In this document: piece by piece, positions 23,885-34,961 of the stretch
Layout of the letters: each line of letters opens with the position of its first letter
How positions within the stretch are numbered: the stretch's first letter is position 1
Source of the DNA: Hofstenia miamia
Lineage: Eukaryota; Xenacoelomorpha; Acoela
Length of the DNA stretch: 64,000 bases
Assembly (NCBI GenBank): GCA_004352715.1
Contig: SCFE01000048.1
Coordinates: forward strand, 860,265-924,264
Direction of reading: 5' to 3'
Made by a program: the position numbers and the translations under genes
The notes under the pieces: model-generated
What the model saw: the letters and a program-made list of their open reading frames with translations, nothing else
What the model was told of the DNA's origin: nothing
Database searches by the model: none

Positions 23885-24108
23885 GATGACATTGTTCTTG
23901 TTTGTTGTCCGGTTCGAATCCAGCATTGCATTCGCATAGTTGGTGTTCCGTTTCAGTCCATTCTCCTAAAGAAGTGCATTGTGCCTCAGGTAAATATCCT
24001 TTCTTTTCAGCATTCTCTACACAGCCGGTAGCAGCCACATTTCTCTGTGGAGCATAAGGGCTCCAAGCTTGAGGAAATATTGCCAAATTGAATCGCAATT
24101 GGTTGCAT
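23885..24108 (-). CDS. Eph: Eph exon: cysteine-rich (sushi-like) region
   Basis: A 224-bp exon with acceptor AG at 24109-24110 and donor GTAAGA from 23884. The first base completes Arg from the previous exon, then CNQLRFNLAIF, an A-A-T-G-C stretch, and GEWTETEHQLCECNAGFEP near the end, finishing within Q-C-H (phase 1). The spacing C...G-C...C...G-E-W...C-x-C-x-x-G-F-E is that of the Eph sushi and first EGF-like segment, which spaces the ligand-binding head from the FN3 domains and contributes to receptor clustering (family knowledge). The next intron is only 75 bp. A (TA)n run and a 206-N gap begin just upstream, outside the exon. Confidence 0.95.
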
Positions 24109-24139
24109 CTAAAATACCAATTGTAAAAAATCCAAAATA

Positions 24140-24173
<34 letters not shown>

Positions 24174-25931
24174 NNNNNNNNNNNNNNNNNNNNNNNNNNN
24201 NNNNNNNNNNNNNNNNNNNNNNNNNNNNNNNNNNNNNNNNNNNNNNNNNNNNNNNNNNNNNNNNNNNNNNNNNNNNNNNNNNNNNNNNNNNNNNNNNNNN
24301 NNNNNNNNNNNNNNNNNNNNNNNNNNNNNNNNNNNNNNNNNNNNNNNNNNNNNNNNNNNNNNNNNNNNNNNNNNNNNNNTATATATATATAGTTCTTTAC
24401 ATGTTCAGAGTGTTACATGAGTGAATGCAAAAGGATTTATTTCGTTCGCATTTGAGTGTCATACGACTTTGATGACCTTTCAAACTCTCAAATGTCATAT
24501 TTTTGTAACTCACATTCTAACTATAAAGCTTATGATCCTTCACATTTTAAAAAATTAGAAGATATTTTTGATAAATAAACTACGAAAAGCATCAATTCTG
24601 AACAATCTGTAGCAAAATTTTTACAAGGGATGTAAATATCGGCCCACATATTTTTTGATTCATAACAAAATAAAAATAACAAAGTTTGTAATCTATTACT
24701 GTAATAAAATGAAATAAATATGACTTCTGCGCATTATGCTTTTTGACAAAACATAAAATATTGTGAGTTAATGCTACATCTATAAGGACGAAAAAGGCGG
24801 GAACAAATAATTAATATAATCTTATTAGTTTGAAGAATACCTTTGCATTGGAATTAATTTCAGAAGAAAGCTAATATCATTTTGTGGTGAATTTTTCTGC
24901 CATTATATTCCCAGTCAACAACACTTATTTCGAAATATTAAGAGCATTTTAGTAAAATTAGAATTAACCCTTAATTAGCTAATTTCCAATAGCGCTTAAA
25001 ATTATAATACTAGGAAAAAACGAAGTTTGCATTTCATAAGAAGGAAATGCCATTACACATCCTGTATTAAAGTCATGTAATTTGGATAATAGAATACTGG
25101 ATTCATAAATAAATTATAGATTTTAATGAAAAATCTTAGATATTTTTAAGTTTCTGCTAACTATATTAAGGGTTATCCACTAAGGTTAAGGATATTTTTA
25201 CCCGTAGCACCTAACGAAAGAATGTCTGAAATTTCAATATTTAGCGTAAGCATGTTTGAAAATTGAAACATTTTGAAAACATTTAACCGTAGCGGCCAAT
25301 CCAGTAACGCGTAAGTCTTAGCCCGTAACCTGTTTAATATCAATTAGCTGGTATTGACCTTATCCTAGATTATCCAAAATAAGGACACGCTTAAAGTTTC
25401 AAATTTAATGATCTTAAAAGATTAAGAGCAAATATCTGTTCTGGGCTTCGTAACATCTAAGCTTTTTCTACTAGTTCACAAATCATAAAAAGGTGTGAAA
25501 CTACTAACTGAACACTTCGCATGAAATGAAACACCTGCAAAATATATTGAAAATACATTTGATTTACATCATTATTTAAAACATGTACAAAATTGAATAT
25601 GTATTCTTTCCTCCAGTTTTGTTCTGTTTAAAACTTCGCATTTTAAAAACATTTGTTTAACTCAAGTGGTGATAACTAAGCTATAATTTTTAGAAATTTA
25701 TTTGTCATTTTAAACTTCACATTCTCACCAAGCTGTCGAGAATCAATGCAAAACAAATTTTATTTCTCAGCTTGTAAAACTCTACCGCTTAAGTTTATGT
25801 ATGCCAGTATTTCGATTTCACATCGTTGTGCTATATTTATAGAGACATAAAGTCATACGTAAGCTTACATTGGTCAATAAAAATTAATTGATTTAACAGC
25901 TTTTGAGTGAGAGTGGTGCAATAAATCATAC
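24109..25931 (-). other. Eph intron between ephrin-binding and Cys-rich exons
   Basis: About 1.8 kb, including a (TA)n run and a 206-N gap at 24174-24379. The rest, 24.4-25.9 kb, is A+T-rich. Weak imperfect inverted sequences around TATCC near 25.17 and 25.37 kb are not strong enough to call an element. Confidence 0.7.
24143..24391. other. 206-N gap inside a (TA)n microsatellite
   Basis: N at 24174-24379 between TA runs, about 35 bp upstream of a Cys-rich Eph exon. Confidence 0.95.
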
Positions 25932-26207
25932 CTGTATGCGTACACAATCACTGACACAATGCCTTTGCATCCACCTTTGTCTTTGAACAAAATTTTTAGA
26001 TTCTTGTTATCAAATTTCGTAACGAAACTGCGATCACTAATTATCACCGGGGAAGGAGCACCTTTCTTTGACAGCTTATTTCGTTCAGTGCTGTTGTATT
26101 TTTTGAAACGATACATTTTGGTGCCTTCTACATCATTCTCCTTTATGTAGTACATTTCGAGTTCTTCATTGCAATGGCTAAGTCCATCGCATTTATAGAT
26201 GATAAAT
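25932..26207 (-). CDS. Eph: Eph exon: ephrin-binding domain, part 3
   Basis: A 276-bp exon with acceptor AG at 26208-26209 and donor GTATGA from 25931. The translation starts FIIYKCDGLSHCNEELEMYY and ends GGCKGIVSVIVYAYR, phase 2 to phase 2. It carries the hallmark V-x-x-C...C-x-E-x-x-x-x-Y-Y strand pair, an S-F-V-T-K-F segment in place of the usual D-L-G-G region, and the terminal F/Y-Q-D-x-G-G-C-x-x-x-x-x-V core. The two inner cysteines are only five residues apart (K-C-D-G-L-S-H-C) against about ten in vertebrate receptors, so this loop is short. With the two upstream exons it completes an ephrin-binding domain of about 160 residues, near the usual size. A MITE lies 30 nt upstream of the acceptor AG. 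Confidence 0.95.
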
Positions 26208-26239
26208 CTAAACATAAAATCTATTTCAACACTACATGT

Positions 26240-26600
26240 CAGACTTGTCAACGAGCCTTAATTTCTAAGCTCGGCTCGGCTCGTTTAAATTTTGAGTAAG
26301 TTCGGCTCGCCACAGAAAATCTTTCAATGAGGCTCGTTTCAGCTCGGTATTTTTTTTAAAAATATTGTGTTCTCAGAATTTTTTCAATTGCTCTTCCTAT
26401 TATAAAATAAACATTTCTAAAATACGATTATAAGTAAAGAATATTAAATGAAAAAATAAGAAAAATCTGCATAATTAAATTAACAAGCAGCACTATAAAT
26501 TTCGTTTGCTTAAAAACGGCTGGTTGTATATACAATAGTCTGCTCAAGCTCGGCTCGGCTCGGCTCGGCTCGTTAGAAGTTCGGCTCGTTGACAAGTCTG
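26240..26600. mobile_element. hAT-type MITE with 8-bp target duplication
   Basis: The ends are perfect inverted repeats of 18 bp, CAGACTTGTCAACGAGCC on the left and its complement on the right. They are directly flanked by an identical 8-bp duplication CTACATGT (26232-26239 and 26601-26608). Eight-base duplications and ends beginning CAG are typical of hAT transposons. Subterminal tandem GGCTC units are present near both ends. At 361 bp with no transposase frame it is non-autonomous. The intact duplication and matched ends suggest fairly recent insertion. It sits 30 nt upstream of the acceptor AG of an Eph exon. Confidence 0.9.
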
Positions 26601-26854
26601 CTACATGTATATTATATATGTTAAAGTAAGATTGTGTAATTAGGTTCACTTAAAAACTTCATAAAACAACTCAACTTTAGGAGTTTGGGCAGGGGTTAAG
26701 GTTAGGATTTTAACGGTAAATAAGTGAAGTATCTAGATGTCTAGATATATTATAGTTTTTATGAATTTAGTTAAGTGAAATACCACTGAAATTTAGGGAT
26801 TTCACGAAATTACAAATTTCACAATCTTAATGTAACATATAAAGAAAGTAATGA

Positions 26855-27070
26855 AGATTTGAGAGGGCTTCATTATTGTGTGGTGAAGTACCAACAAGAT
26901 TATACGACACATACGACCAGTTTCCTACCTTTCATACCACACATGTACACACATGCATTGCAGAATTCTATTTCTTAAACAAACATAATGAACTGGATAT
27001 TGTGTCGACAGAAGATTCGTTTTTAGACGCCATCGTTACTCACCCGTATCATGATAAAAAGGTTAGTTAA
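26855..27070 (+). pseudogene. Coding-like segment in the giant intron
   Basis: Open in one frame, with CGEVPTRLYDTYDQFPTFHT near its start and D-S-F-L-D-A-I-V-T-H-P-Y-H-D-K-K at its end, followed by GTTAGT, which could be a donor site. It begins about 255 bp from the MITE next to the Eph acceptor. It could be a transposon remnant or a plus-strand exon; I do not recognise it. Confidence 0.25.
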
Positions 27071-27553
27071 ATTAAGATAACTAAACCCATGACTCAGGCA
27101 AACAAACTTATCAACTATGAGAAATAACAATCAGTGCAAAAATTTAAAACTATTCAATTAAAAGTAAAGTTAAGTAAGAAATATTATAATAATTATGAAT
27201 TCGGAATGTCTATAGTCTATACATGTATCGCAAAATTTAACAACAGCGAAAACTTCAAAAGCGACTAATTTGCTCCCAAGGTGAAAAATAAAATTAAAAA
27301 TCACAGGAAACAAAAGCAAAAATAATTTCAAACAATATTAACTGAAAGATAAAAAATGAAATTAGGGTTTCGATTGAGTATTTTAACGCAGGAATACAAT
27401 ATCCATGCGCATTGTGCAACACACACCACTTGAATTAAATTGGCGCTTAAATTTAAAATTAAATTTCATGAGAAATAGACCTAGATAGAGAGATAAATCA
27501 TTAATTGTAGACACGCTATATATGTATATATCACGGAGATCTACACAATCTAC

Positions 27554-27800
27554 ACAGTAAACAATGAGAGGGCTTATGCGTTATGGTAACTATTAACTAA
27601 CTATGTTCTTTTGCATAGAAAAGGTGAATTTAGATATTATTTCTATAAAGGAATACAAAGAAAAATTAAACATCAATTCAAATGCTATTCGCGAGTTTTT
27701 AATACCTGCAGTCTGTTTTTTACATGTCACATTTTTTTGACATTTCCCAAAGTTATTTGAAAACCAATATGTTAATTTTTTCATTATGTATGGAACATTG
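27554..27800. repeat. Dispersed repeat F2, copy 2
   Basis: ACAGTAAACAATGAGAGGGC, then AGAAAAGGTGAATTTAGATA and TTTTTTCATTATG, aligned with 288-505 in the same orientation. The divergence indicates an old repeat family. Confidence 0.65.
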
Positions 27801-28300
27801 TTGCCAAAAACAACTGCTGAATATTTGAAATATTTTCATAATAGGCATAAAATTACAATAAAGGATAAAACAAGAAGTTTGATTCTGTCGTTAAATCAGG
27901 AGTGACCTGAATACATCAACATTTTCTTCAGAAGCAATGTATCCTGAAATAAATACAAAGTACATTTCCTAATGTTTGTCTTGGATACACCATTGATTAT
28001 AGTGATCTTCAGTCAATGCAATGTTCACACAAGTTCTTTATATCTTTCTGATTGAAAGAGCGAGCTGATCAGGAATGCCGTTCCTTTAGTCAGTTCTGAC
28101 TGTTCTTTCATTAACGTTCTTGTAAATCTGGTCGATCTGCTGACATATGAAATCTAAATTTCGTGGAACAATGGGAATGTGATTTCGCAGATAATTCTGA
28201 CATCTTTCCCGTTCGTCTGTGCCGTAGGAAACGAAAGCATCTTTACATGCTTGGCTATATTTCGTAGTTTGATCTACATGACGAAATACGAGTTATTTAA

Positions 28301-28642
28301 TGTACAGGGTGGGCCATAAGACCCAGAACACTACAGTTTAGTGTTCTAGAGCAATGCCGATCCAAGAAATAGTGCAAATTATTAAGTGCTGAGGTGATTA
28401 TAACACTACCAATGCCCTAAAAGCCGCAATTATAGCAACATTCCCAACAATTTCTAGCAAGCCACTACGAAAGATGGCCCAAAGAACATCGCGACGTTTC
28501 CATTTATGTCAAGACATTGAAGGCGCGCATACTGATCCCTTAGACCATTCATAAAACTGTGAATTTAATTTTTAAAATTATTTTTCTTGTGTGTTATGTG
28601 AGTTGTGTGGAGTGTCCTGGGACTTATGGGCTATCACTTACA
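28301..28642 (+). mobile_element. Mariner/IS630-like element, internally deleted
   Basis: The left end from 28301 reads TGTACAGGGTGGGCCATAAG and the complement of 28609-28642 aligns over about 34 bp with most positions matching, including CCATAAG-CCCAG-ACACT. ACAGGGTGGGCCAT-type ends are common in Tc1/mariner-related elements. Just inside the left end, from 28354, a plus-strand reading frame starts M-P-I-Q-E-I-V-Q-I-I-K and, after one stop, continues G-D-Y-N-T-T-N-A-L-K-A-A. That resembles the N-terminal helix-turn-helix of mariner-type transposases. The catalytic part is absent, so the element is dead. Confidence 0.65.
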
Positions 28643-28680
28643 TACGAAAAAAAATTCAATTGCTCTCCCTCGTATGTACA

Positions 28681-28682
<2 letters not shown>

Positions 28683-28721
<39 letters not shown>

Positions 28722-28926
28722 TGATNNNNNNNNNNNNNNNNNNNNNNNNNNNNNNNNNNNNNNNNNNNNNNNNNNNNNNNNNNNNNNNNNNNNNNNNNNN
28801 NNNNNNNNNNNNNNNNNNNNNNNNNNNNNNNNNNNNNNNNNNNNNNNNNNNNNNNNNNNNNNNNNNNNNNNNNNNNNNNNNNNNNNNNNNNNNNNNNNNN
28901 NNNNNNNNNNNNNNNNNNNNNNNNNN

Positions 28927-28960
<34 letters not shown>

Positions 28961-28970
28961 TAAATATGAT
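28683..28970. other. 201-N gap in (TA)n with repeated edge
   Basis: N at 28726-28926. The left side has a TA run followed by AAATAAATATGAT; the right side has a TA run followed by GAATAAATATGAT. The two edges may be the same locus left unmerged. Confidence 0.85.
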
Positions 28971-29956
28971 CGATTATGGTCCCCAATACAAATATAAAGC
29001 TTAAGCTATTAAAATGAGCAGCTGCATTTTGAACAGTGAACCTTAAAAGCATGGAATGCTTATAAAAGAAAAAACCTAGATTGTACAATAAAAAATTTTA
29101 AAAAGTACAGTGAATTTCTAAAAGAAATGTATTTCAAAACAATCTACTATATTTGTCTTCACTCGAAAATAGCAAAGTTTAAATGCAAACACAACGAAAA
29201 AAATGACATTACAATGGGGAGCTCCTAATAATTAATGAATTTATATATTTAAAGATGTAGCTCTCAATAAAAAAAGATCATTTTTAAGATCTAATCTCAT
29301 TTCTAGCACTAATATCAAAAACAGTATTGATAGAGAGTGATTAAATGACCTTAAGGAGTCACTGTTTTTAAGAGATCCAAGCAACGCCAAATCAATCATG
29401 TGCGTGAAAATTTGGCAAACTTCACTAAAATTCTCAATCAGTGTAATAAACAAAGATTTTGAAATGGTAATGATGATCTCGAGTGTGCATCTAATTGATT
29501 TCAATGATCATGAGTCAGAGTATAAAACAACATTTCAAAGAGCTTATTGAAAGGCAATGTGTCAATTTTCATACGAAATCATCAGGTTGCTAGTTTGCTT
29601 GAAGCATCTTAATAAAACACGCTTTTAGAGAATGTAATTAGTAGAAGTGGACAGTTTAGAATGACAACTAAAATCAAGCTTGCTATTATGCAATAATTTT
29701 AATCAGTTGTTTTCGTTAATTCATCAAAATCATAGAATCATTTTTCATCAAAATGCTTTTACAGATCCTTGATTGGAAGCTAAATTCTAGTATGTCAGAA
29801 ATCTCAATGGTTTTTAAAACGTGGACTTTCATGACAATGTCTTGAGATATATCAAATTTTCATAGGAAATTAATAAATTTCAAAAGTTTGCCGGGGATCA
29901 TACAAAATTCTGACAAAAATATTTGAAACCAAATTTATAAAGAAGGGATAACAATC

Positions 29957-29959
<3 letters not shown>

Positions 29960-29990
<31 letters not shown>
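29960..29990. repeat. (TA)n microsatellite
   Basis: About 31 bp of TA dinucleotides. Shorter TA runs also occur near 32252-32272, 39155-39183, 40040-40057, 47381-47396 and 49787-49808. Confidence 0.9.
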
Positions 29991-29992
<2 letters not shown>

Positions 29993-30342
29993 CATAATGC
30001 ATTTGCAAACACAGGTCAATTGAATGTACACTTGCTCAAACTAAATGTATCACTTTAGCCAACATTGAAACAATCATGTTCTAAGCTACAACAAATAATG
30101 ATTGGCTATGTATCACTTCGCTGCTAATTATGAGGTTTTCGATGTCATTGTGCATCGATGCACAACTGAATTTTAAATAACATCTGATCATCAGATAATG
30201 TATACTGCGATACGTACCCATTGGTTCAGATGTATTGGAGAAGAAAATTGGGGAGCTAGAACTGTTTTAATATTACATAAACTAAAAAGAGGCAATAACC
30301 TTGAATGATTGTGAATCAGATGCAGCAGAGATGGGATGGATA

Positions 30343-31373
30343 TATATATATATANNNNNNNNNNNNNNNNNNNNNNNNNNNNNNNNNNNNNNNNNNNNNN
30401 NNNNNNNNNNNNNNNNNNNNNNNNNNNNNNNNNNNNNNNNNNNNNNNNNNNNNNNNNNNNNNNNNNNNNNNNNNNNNNNNNNNNNNNNNNNNNNNNNNNN
30501 NNNNNNNNNNNNNNNNNNNNNNNNNNNNNNNNNNNNNNNNNNNNNNNNNNNNNNNNNNNNNNNNNNNNNNNNNNNNNNNNNNNNNNNNNNNNNNNNNNNN
30601 NNNNNNNNNNNNNNNNNNNNNNNNNNNNNNNNNNNNNNNNNNNNNNNNNNNNNNNNNNNNNNNNNNNNNNNNNNNNNNNNNNNNNNNNNNNNNNNNNNNN
30701 NNNNNNNNNNNNNNNNNNNNNNNNNNNNNNNNNNNNNNNNNNNNNNNNNNNNNNNNNNNNNNNNNNNNNNNNNNNNNNNNNNNNNNNNNNNNNNNNNNNN
30801 NNNNNNNNNNNNNNNNNNNNNNNNNNNNNNNNNNNNNNNNNNNNNNNNNNNNNNNNNNNNNNNNNNNNNNNNNNNNNNNNNNNNNNNNNNNNNNNNNNNN
30901 NNNNNNNNNNNNNNNNNNNNNNNNNNNNNNNNNNNNNNNNNNNNNNNNNNNNNNNNNNNNNNNNNNNNNNNNNNNNNNNNNNNNNNNNNNNNNNNNNNNN
31001 NNNNNNNNNNNNNNNNNNNNNNNNNNNNNNNNNNNNNNNNNNNNNNNNNNNNNNNNNNNNNNNNNNNNNNNNNNNNNNNNNNNNNNNNNNNNNNNNNNNN
31101 NNNNNNNNNNNNNNNNNNNNNNNNNNNNNNNNNNNNNNNNNNNNNNNNNNNNNNNNNNNNNNNNNNNNNNNNNNNNNNNNNNNNNNNNNNNNNNNNNNNN
31201 NNNNNNNNNNNNNNNNNNNNNNNNNNNNNNNNNNNNNNNNNNNNNNNNNNNNNNNNNNNNNNNNNNNNNNNNNNNNNNNNNNNNNNNNNNNNNNNNNNNN
31301 NNNNNNNNNNNNNNNNNNNNNNNNNNNNNNNNNNNNNNNNNNNNNNNNNNNNNNATATATATATATATATATA
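30343..31373. other. 1,000-N gap flanked by (TA)n
   Basis: N at 30355-31354, exactly 1,000 bases, probably a scaffold placeholder. TA runs on both sides. Confidence 0.95.
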
Positions 31374-32917
31374 CATGGGGAGAGACGGTTTGCTACAAAT
31401 ATTCACGTAAAATCATTTAAAAAATATTAATGGATTTTGATTGAAAATTAATTATTTTTATAAAAGATTCTGTTTTTGTCATGAGAACCTCTCCGACTTT
31501 CCTATTGTTACTTTTTATTAAAATTGATTTTCTTAAGTGGAAGGAAATGACAGTATATCTGTGCTCTGATATTCTATATTTCAAATATGCATATTTATGC
31601 CCCAGGTTGAAACAAATTTTGAGAGCAAAGCATTGTTTGGGAAGAATATCGATTTTCAAAAGAATTTATATGTGACGAACTTAAACCTAAAACTATATTA
31701 TAGATATGTCTATTGACTTTTGTACGCAGACAATAGTTTTGAAACGTGTGTACATAAAAGAACATACAAACTCAAACGAAAAATAAATTTAATTTTTTAC
31801 AACGAGTGAACCGCAGCAAAAACAAAAACTAACTCTAAGCTATAACCCTTGGAAAGGCAAGAATACCTGCAAAAAGAAATCAGATTTTACGGCGAGATAC
31901 CAAATTTCCAAAATAGCGAAAATGATTTTAGAGTAGTTCTGATAATTGCTTAAATGCTTAGTTGTAAAAATATACAATGATTTTAGACCGAAATTTTGAA
32001 AAAAAATTCATTTTCAGTGGTCAAAATACAAACATATATATGTTACAGTAAGTATGTTCAACTAGGAATTTCGCGAATAAAACAAGTTGGGGTTGGGCTA
32101 GCGTTAAGATTTTAACAGTAAATACGTGAAATATCTGAACATTTTAAAATTTCTCTCTACTATGGCAAAAGGTGATGCTGAATACGGGTCCAAAAATTTT
32201 TTTTTGAAAAAACCTGAAACTCATACATAAGAAATTAGATCCCTATACCATATATATATATATATATATATGAAAAAATTGTCACTGTAAATGCATTTCA
32301 CTACTTACATTATTAAAGTGTAAAAAATAAACATATGAATAAAGCTTAATATATGAATATATTTTTAAGTCAACAATGAATTTCAGCTAGTGACAATTTG
32401 GTATTATATTAAATCCATCCTATACACAATTAGTCTAATTGGAAGACAATCGCCTGAATGATGCGGGCGTTCTAATTGAAATTCCAAATTTAAAAAAAGA
32501 TAATTATATTTTCCTTTCCTTGAAAAGAATTAATATCTTTGTCACAAACTTTTAAAAGCCATAATTTAAATTTCAAATAATGCTATGTTTAGACAATTAA
32601 AAAAGAAGCAGACATACAAGTGACGTTTGAAGATTACAGAAAACAATTATTTTCGGGGAGAAATCCTGAGACTGAATATACGCCTATTTGTTTTATACAG
32701 TTTGTCAGCTACCAGCATAGAACAAGTAGAATGACACAAAACACAAACTAATTCTTGATTAAAAATCAGATCAGAACTTGCAACATGGAAACTAATTATT
32801 GTGTAAATGGCATGAAGTTGAGTATATTTGACTTTATGTCAATTTTGTTTCTTAACAACAGTAAAAAACCAATATACTAAAGTACATTTCTTGAGATTTT
32901 CAGCCGAAAGTTAGTCT

Positions 32918-33200
32918 TTTGTGGTGCCTGAAGGTCTACCATTCCACTTCTGCCGATACGAGAGTGAATCTCAAGGGTCAACTGAATCTTCGGGATCCCT
33001 GCCAACCAAAATGACTCTGAAATGCTATCTTTTCCAGATATGGATTCTTTTCAAAGGACACATTCCAGTGGTTATTTGAATGGTTGAATACTGATGGACT
33101 TATTAGTTTTCTGCTAAATGACAAGTCTCTGCTGGCTATTGAATCTGTTGCCTTCAGAGCTGTTCATTCTCTAACATTGATAATAAGTCCGAAAACATAG
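32918..33200 (+). pseudogene. Frameshifted coding remnant, unidentified
   Basis: One frame reads VVPEGLPFHFCRYESESQGS onward until a stop near 33083. A second frame picks up with W-L-F-E-W-L-N-T-D-G-L-I-S-F-L-L and ends at a stop at 33198-33200. A further basic stretch (M-K-T-R-K-L-A-K-K-C) follows at about 33.22-33.30 kb. The base composition is richer in G+C than the flanks. This looks like an inactivated copy of a real protein, of unknown identity. Confidence 0.35.
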
Positions 33201-33916
33201 AGGTGTCAGTTTTTTCCTTGATCATGAAAACAAGGAAATTGGCAAAAAAGTGCATTAAAAACAAAAGGACGCCAGAAGTGCGGAAAAATGCTTTATGAAA
33301 ACGCAATTAGATCGCGGCCCTGCTTCGTGTTGACAATAGAGAAAAAGGAAATTCAGAACAATTCACTATAAAACTCCTATATTAAAAGCGGATGAAGCTC
33401 AATTAGTTTGAACTTCTAATAGATTTTGTTTTACATTCTCCATGGCAAGGAAGGTTTCATGGAACTTCTGAATCGGCAACTATATTACGCCAAAGTATCC
33501 ACTTGCCGAGTAGCAGATAATAAGAGAAGAGGTAGCATCTTAAATACTTATGTCATTTTAAATTGACCAAAAATTGCGATTTCAAATGCGGATTTCACAA
33601 AGCACCGTTTACGAAAATTAACCCAAAGAGTATGTTAGATTGAACCTGGATGAGGAATGAATATTTAACAGGGTATAGAATATATATGGATCTGGTTCTA
33701 AATATGAATTGGTAAAATATCTTAAGGCATAAAATGAATTTATTTTCGTTTTGCAACACATATTAGGTATGCCCAACTCAATTTTTTTATGAGATTCAAG
33801 TTCGGACAAAAATATCGTTTATTAAAGTAAAATGCTGAGTAACTGACATCAATTTGGCCCAATCGCAATGCAAATACAAACGCACATGACAATGTGCGAA
33901 AATCTTATATACATTA

Positions 33917-34961
33917 TATATATATATATATATNNNNNNNNNNNNNNNNNNNNNNNNNNNNNNNNNNNNNNNNNNNNNNNNNNNNNNNNNNNNNNNNNNN
34001 NNNNNNNNNNNNNNNNNNNNNNNNNNNNNNNNNNNNNNNNNNNNNNNNNNNNNNNNNNNNNNNNNNNNNNNNNNNNNNNNNNNNNNNNNNNNNNNNNNNN
34101 NNNNNNNNNNNNNNNNNNNNNNNNNNNNNNNNNNNNNNNNNNNNNNNNNNNNNNNNNNNNNNNNNNNNNNNNNNNNNNNNNNNNNNNNNNNNNNNNNNNN
34201 NNNNNNNNNNNNNNNNNNNNNNNNNNNNNNNNNNNNNNNNNNNNNNNNNNNNNNNNNNNNNNNNNNNNNNNNNNNNNNNNNNNNNNNNNNNNNNNNNNNN
34301 NNNNNNNNNNNNNNNNNNNNNNNNNNNNNNNNNNNNNNNNNNNNNNNNNNNNNNNNNNNNNNNNNNNNNNNNNNNNNNNNNNNNNNNNNNNNNNNNNNNN
34401 NNNNNNNNNNNNNNNNNNNNNNNNNNNNNNNNNNNNNNNNNNNNNNNNNNNNNNNNNNNNNNNNNNNNNNNNNNNNNNNNNNNNNNNNNNNNNNNNNNNN
34501 NNNNNNNNNNNNNNNNNNNNNNNNNNNNNNNNNNNNNNNNNNNNNNNNNNNNNNNNNNNNNNNNNNNNNNNNNNNNNNNNNNNNNNNNNNNNNNNNNNNN
34601 NNNNNNNNNNNNNNNNNNNNNNNNNNNNNNNNNNNNNNNNNNNNNNNNNNNNNNNNNNNNNNNNNNNNNNNNNNNNNNNNNNNNNNNNNNNNNNNNNNNN
34701 NNNNNNNNNNNNNNNNNNNNNNNNNNNNNNNNNNNNNNNNNNNNNNNNNNNNNNNNNNNNNNNNNNNNNNNNNNNNNNNNNNNNNNNNNNNNNNNNNNNN
34801 NNNNNNNNNNNNNNNNNNNNNNNNNNNNNNNNNNNNNNNNNNNNNNNNNNNNNNNNNNNNNNNNNNNNNNNNNNNNNNNNNNNNNNNNNNNNNNNNNNNN
34901 NNNNNNNNNNNNNNNNNNNNNNNNNNNNNNNNNTTATATATAATATATATATATATATATA
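33917..34961. other. 1,000-N gap flanked by (TA)n
   Basis: N at 33934-34933, exactly 1,000 bases, probably a scaffold placeholder. TA-rich sequence on both sides. Confidence 0.95.

Noticed and set aside
25171-25380. Possible inverted ends around TATCC in an Eph intron
   Set aside because: The match is short and gapped, and no flanking duplication was found.
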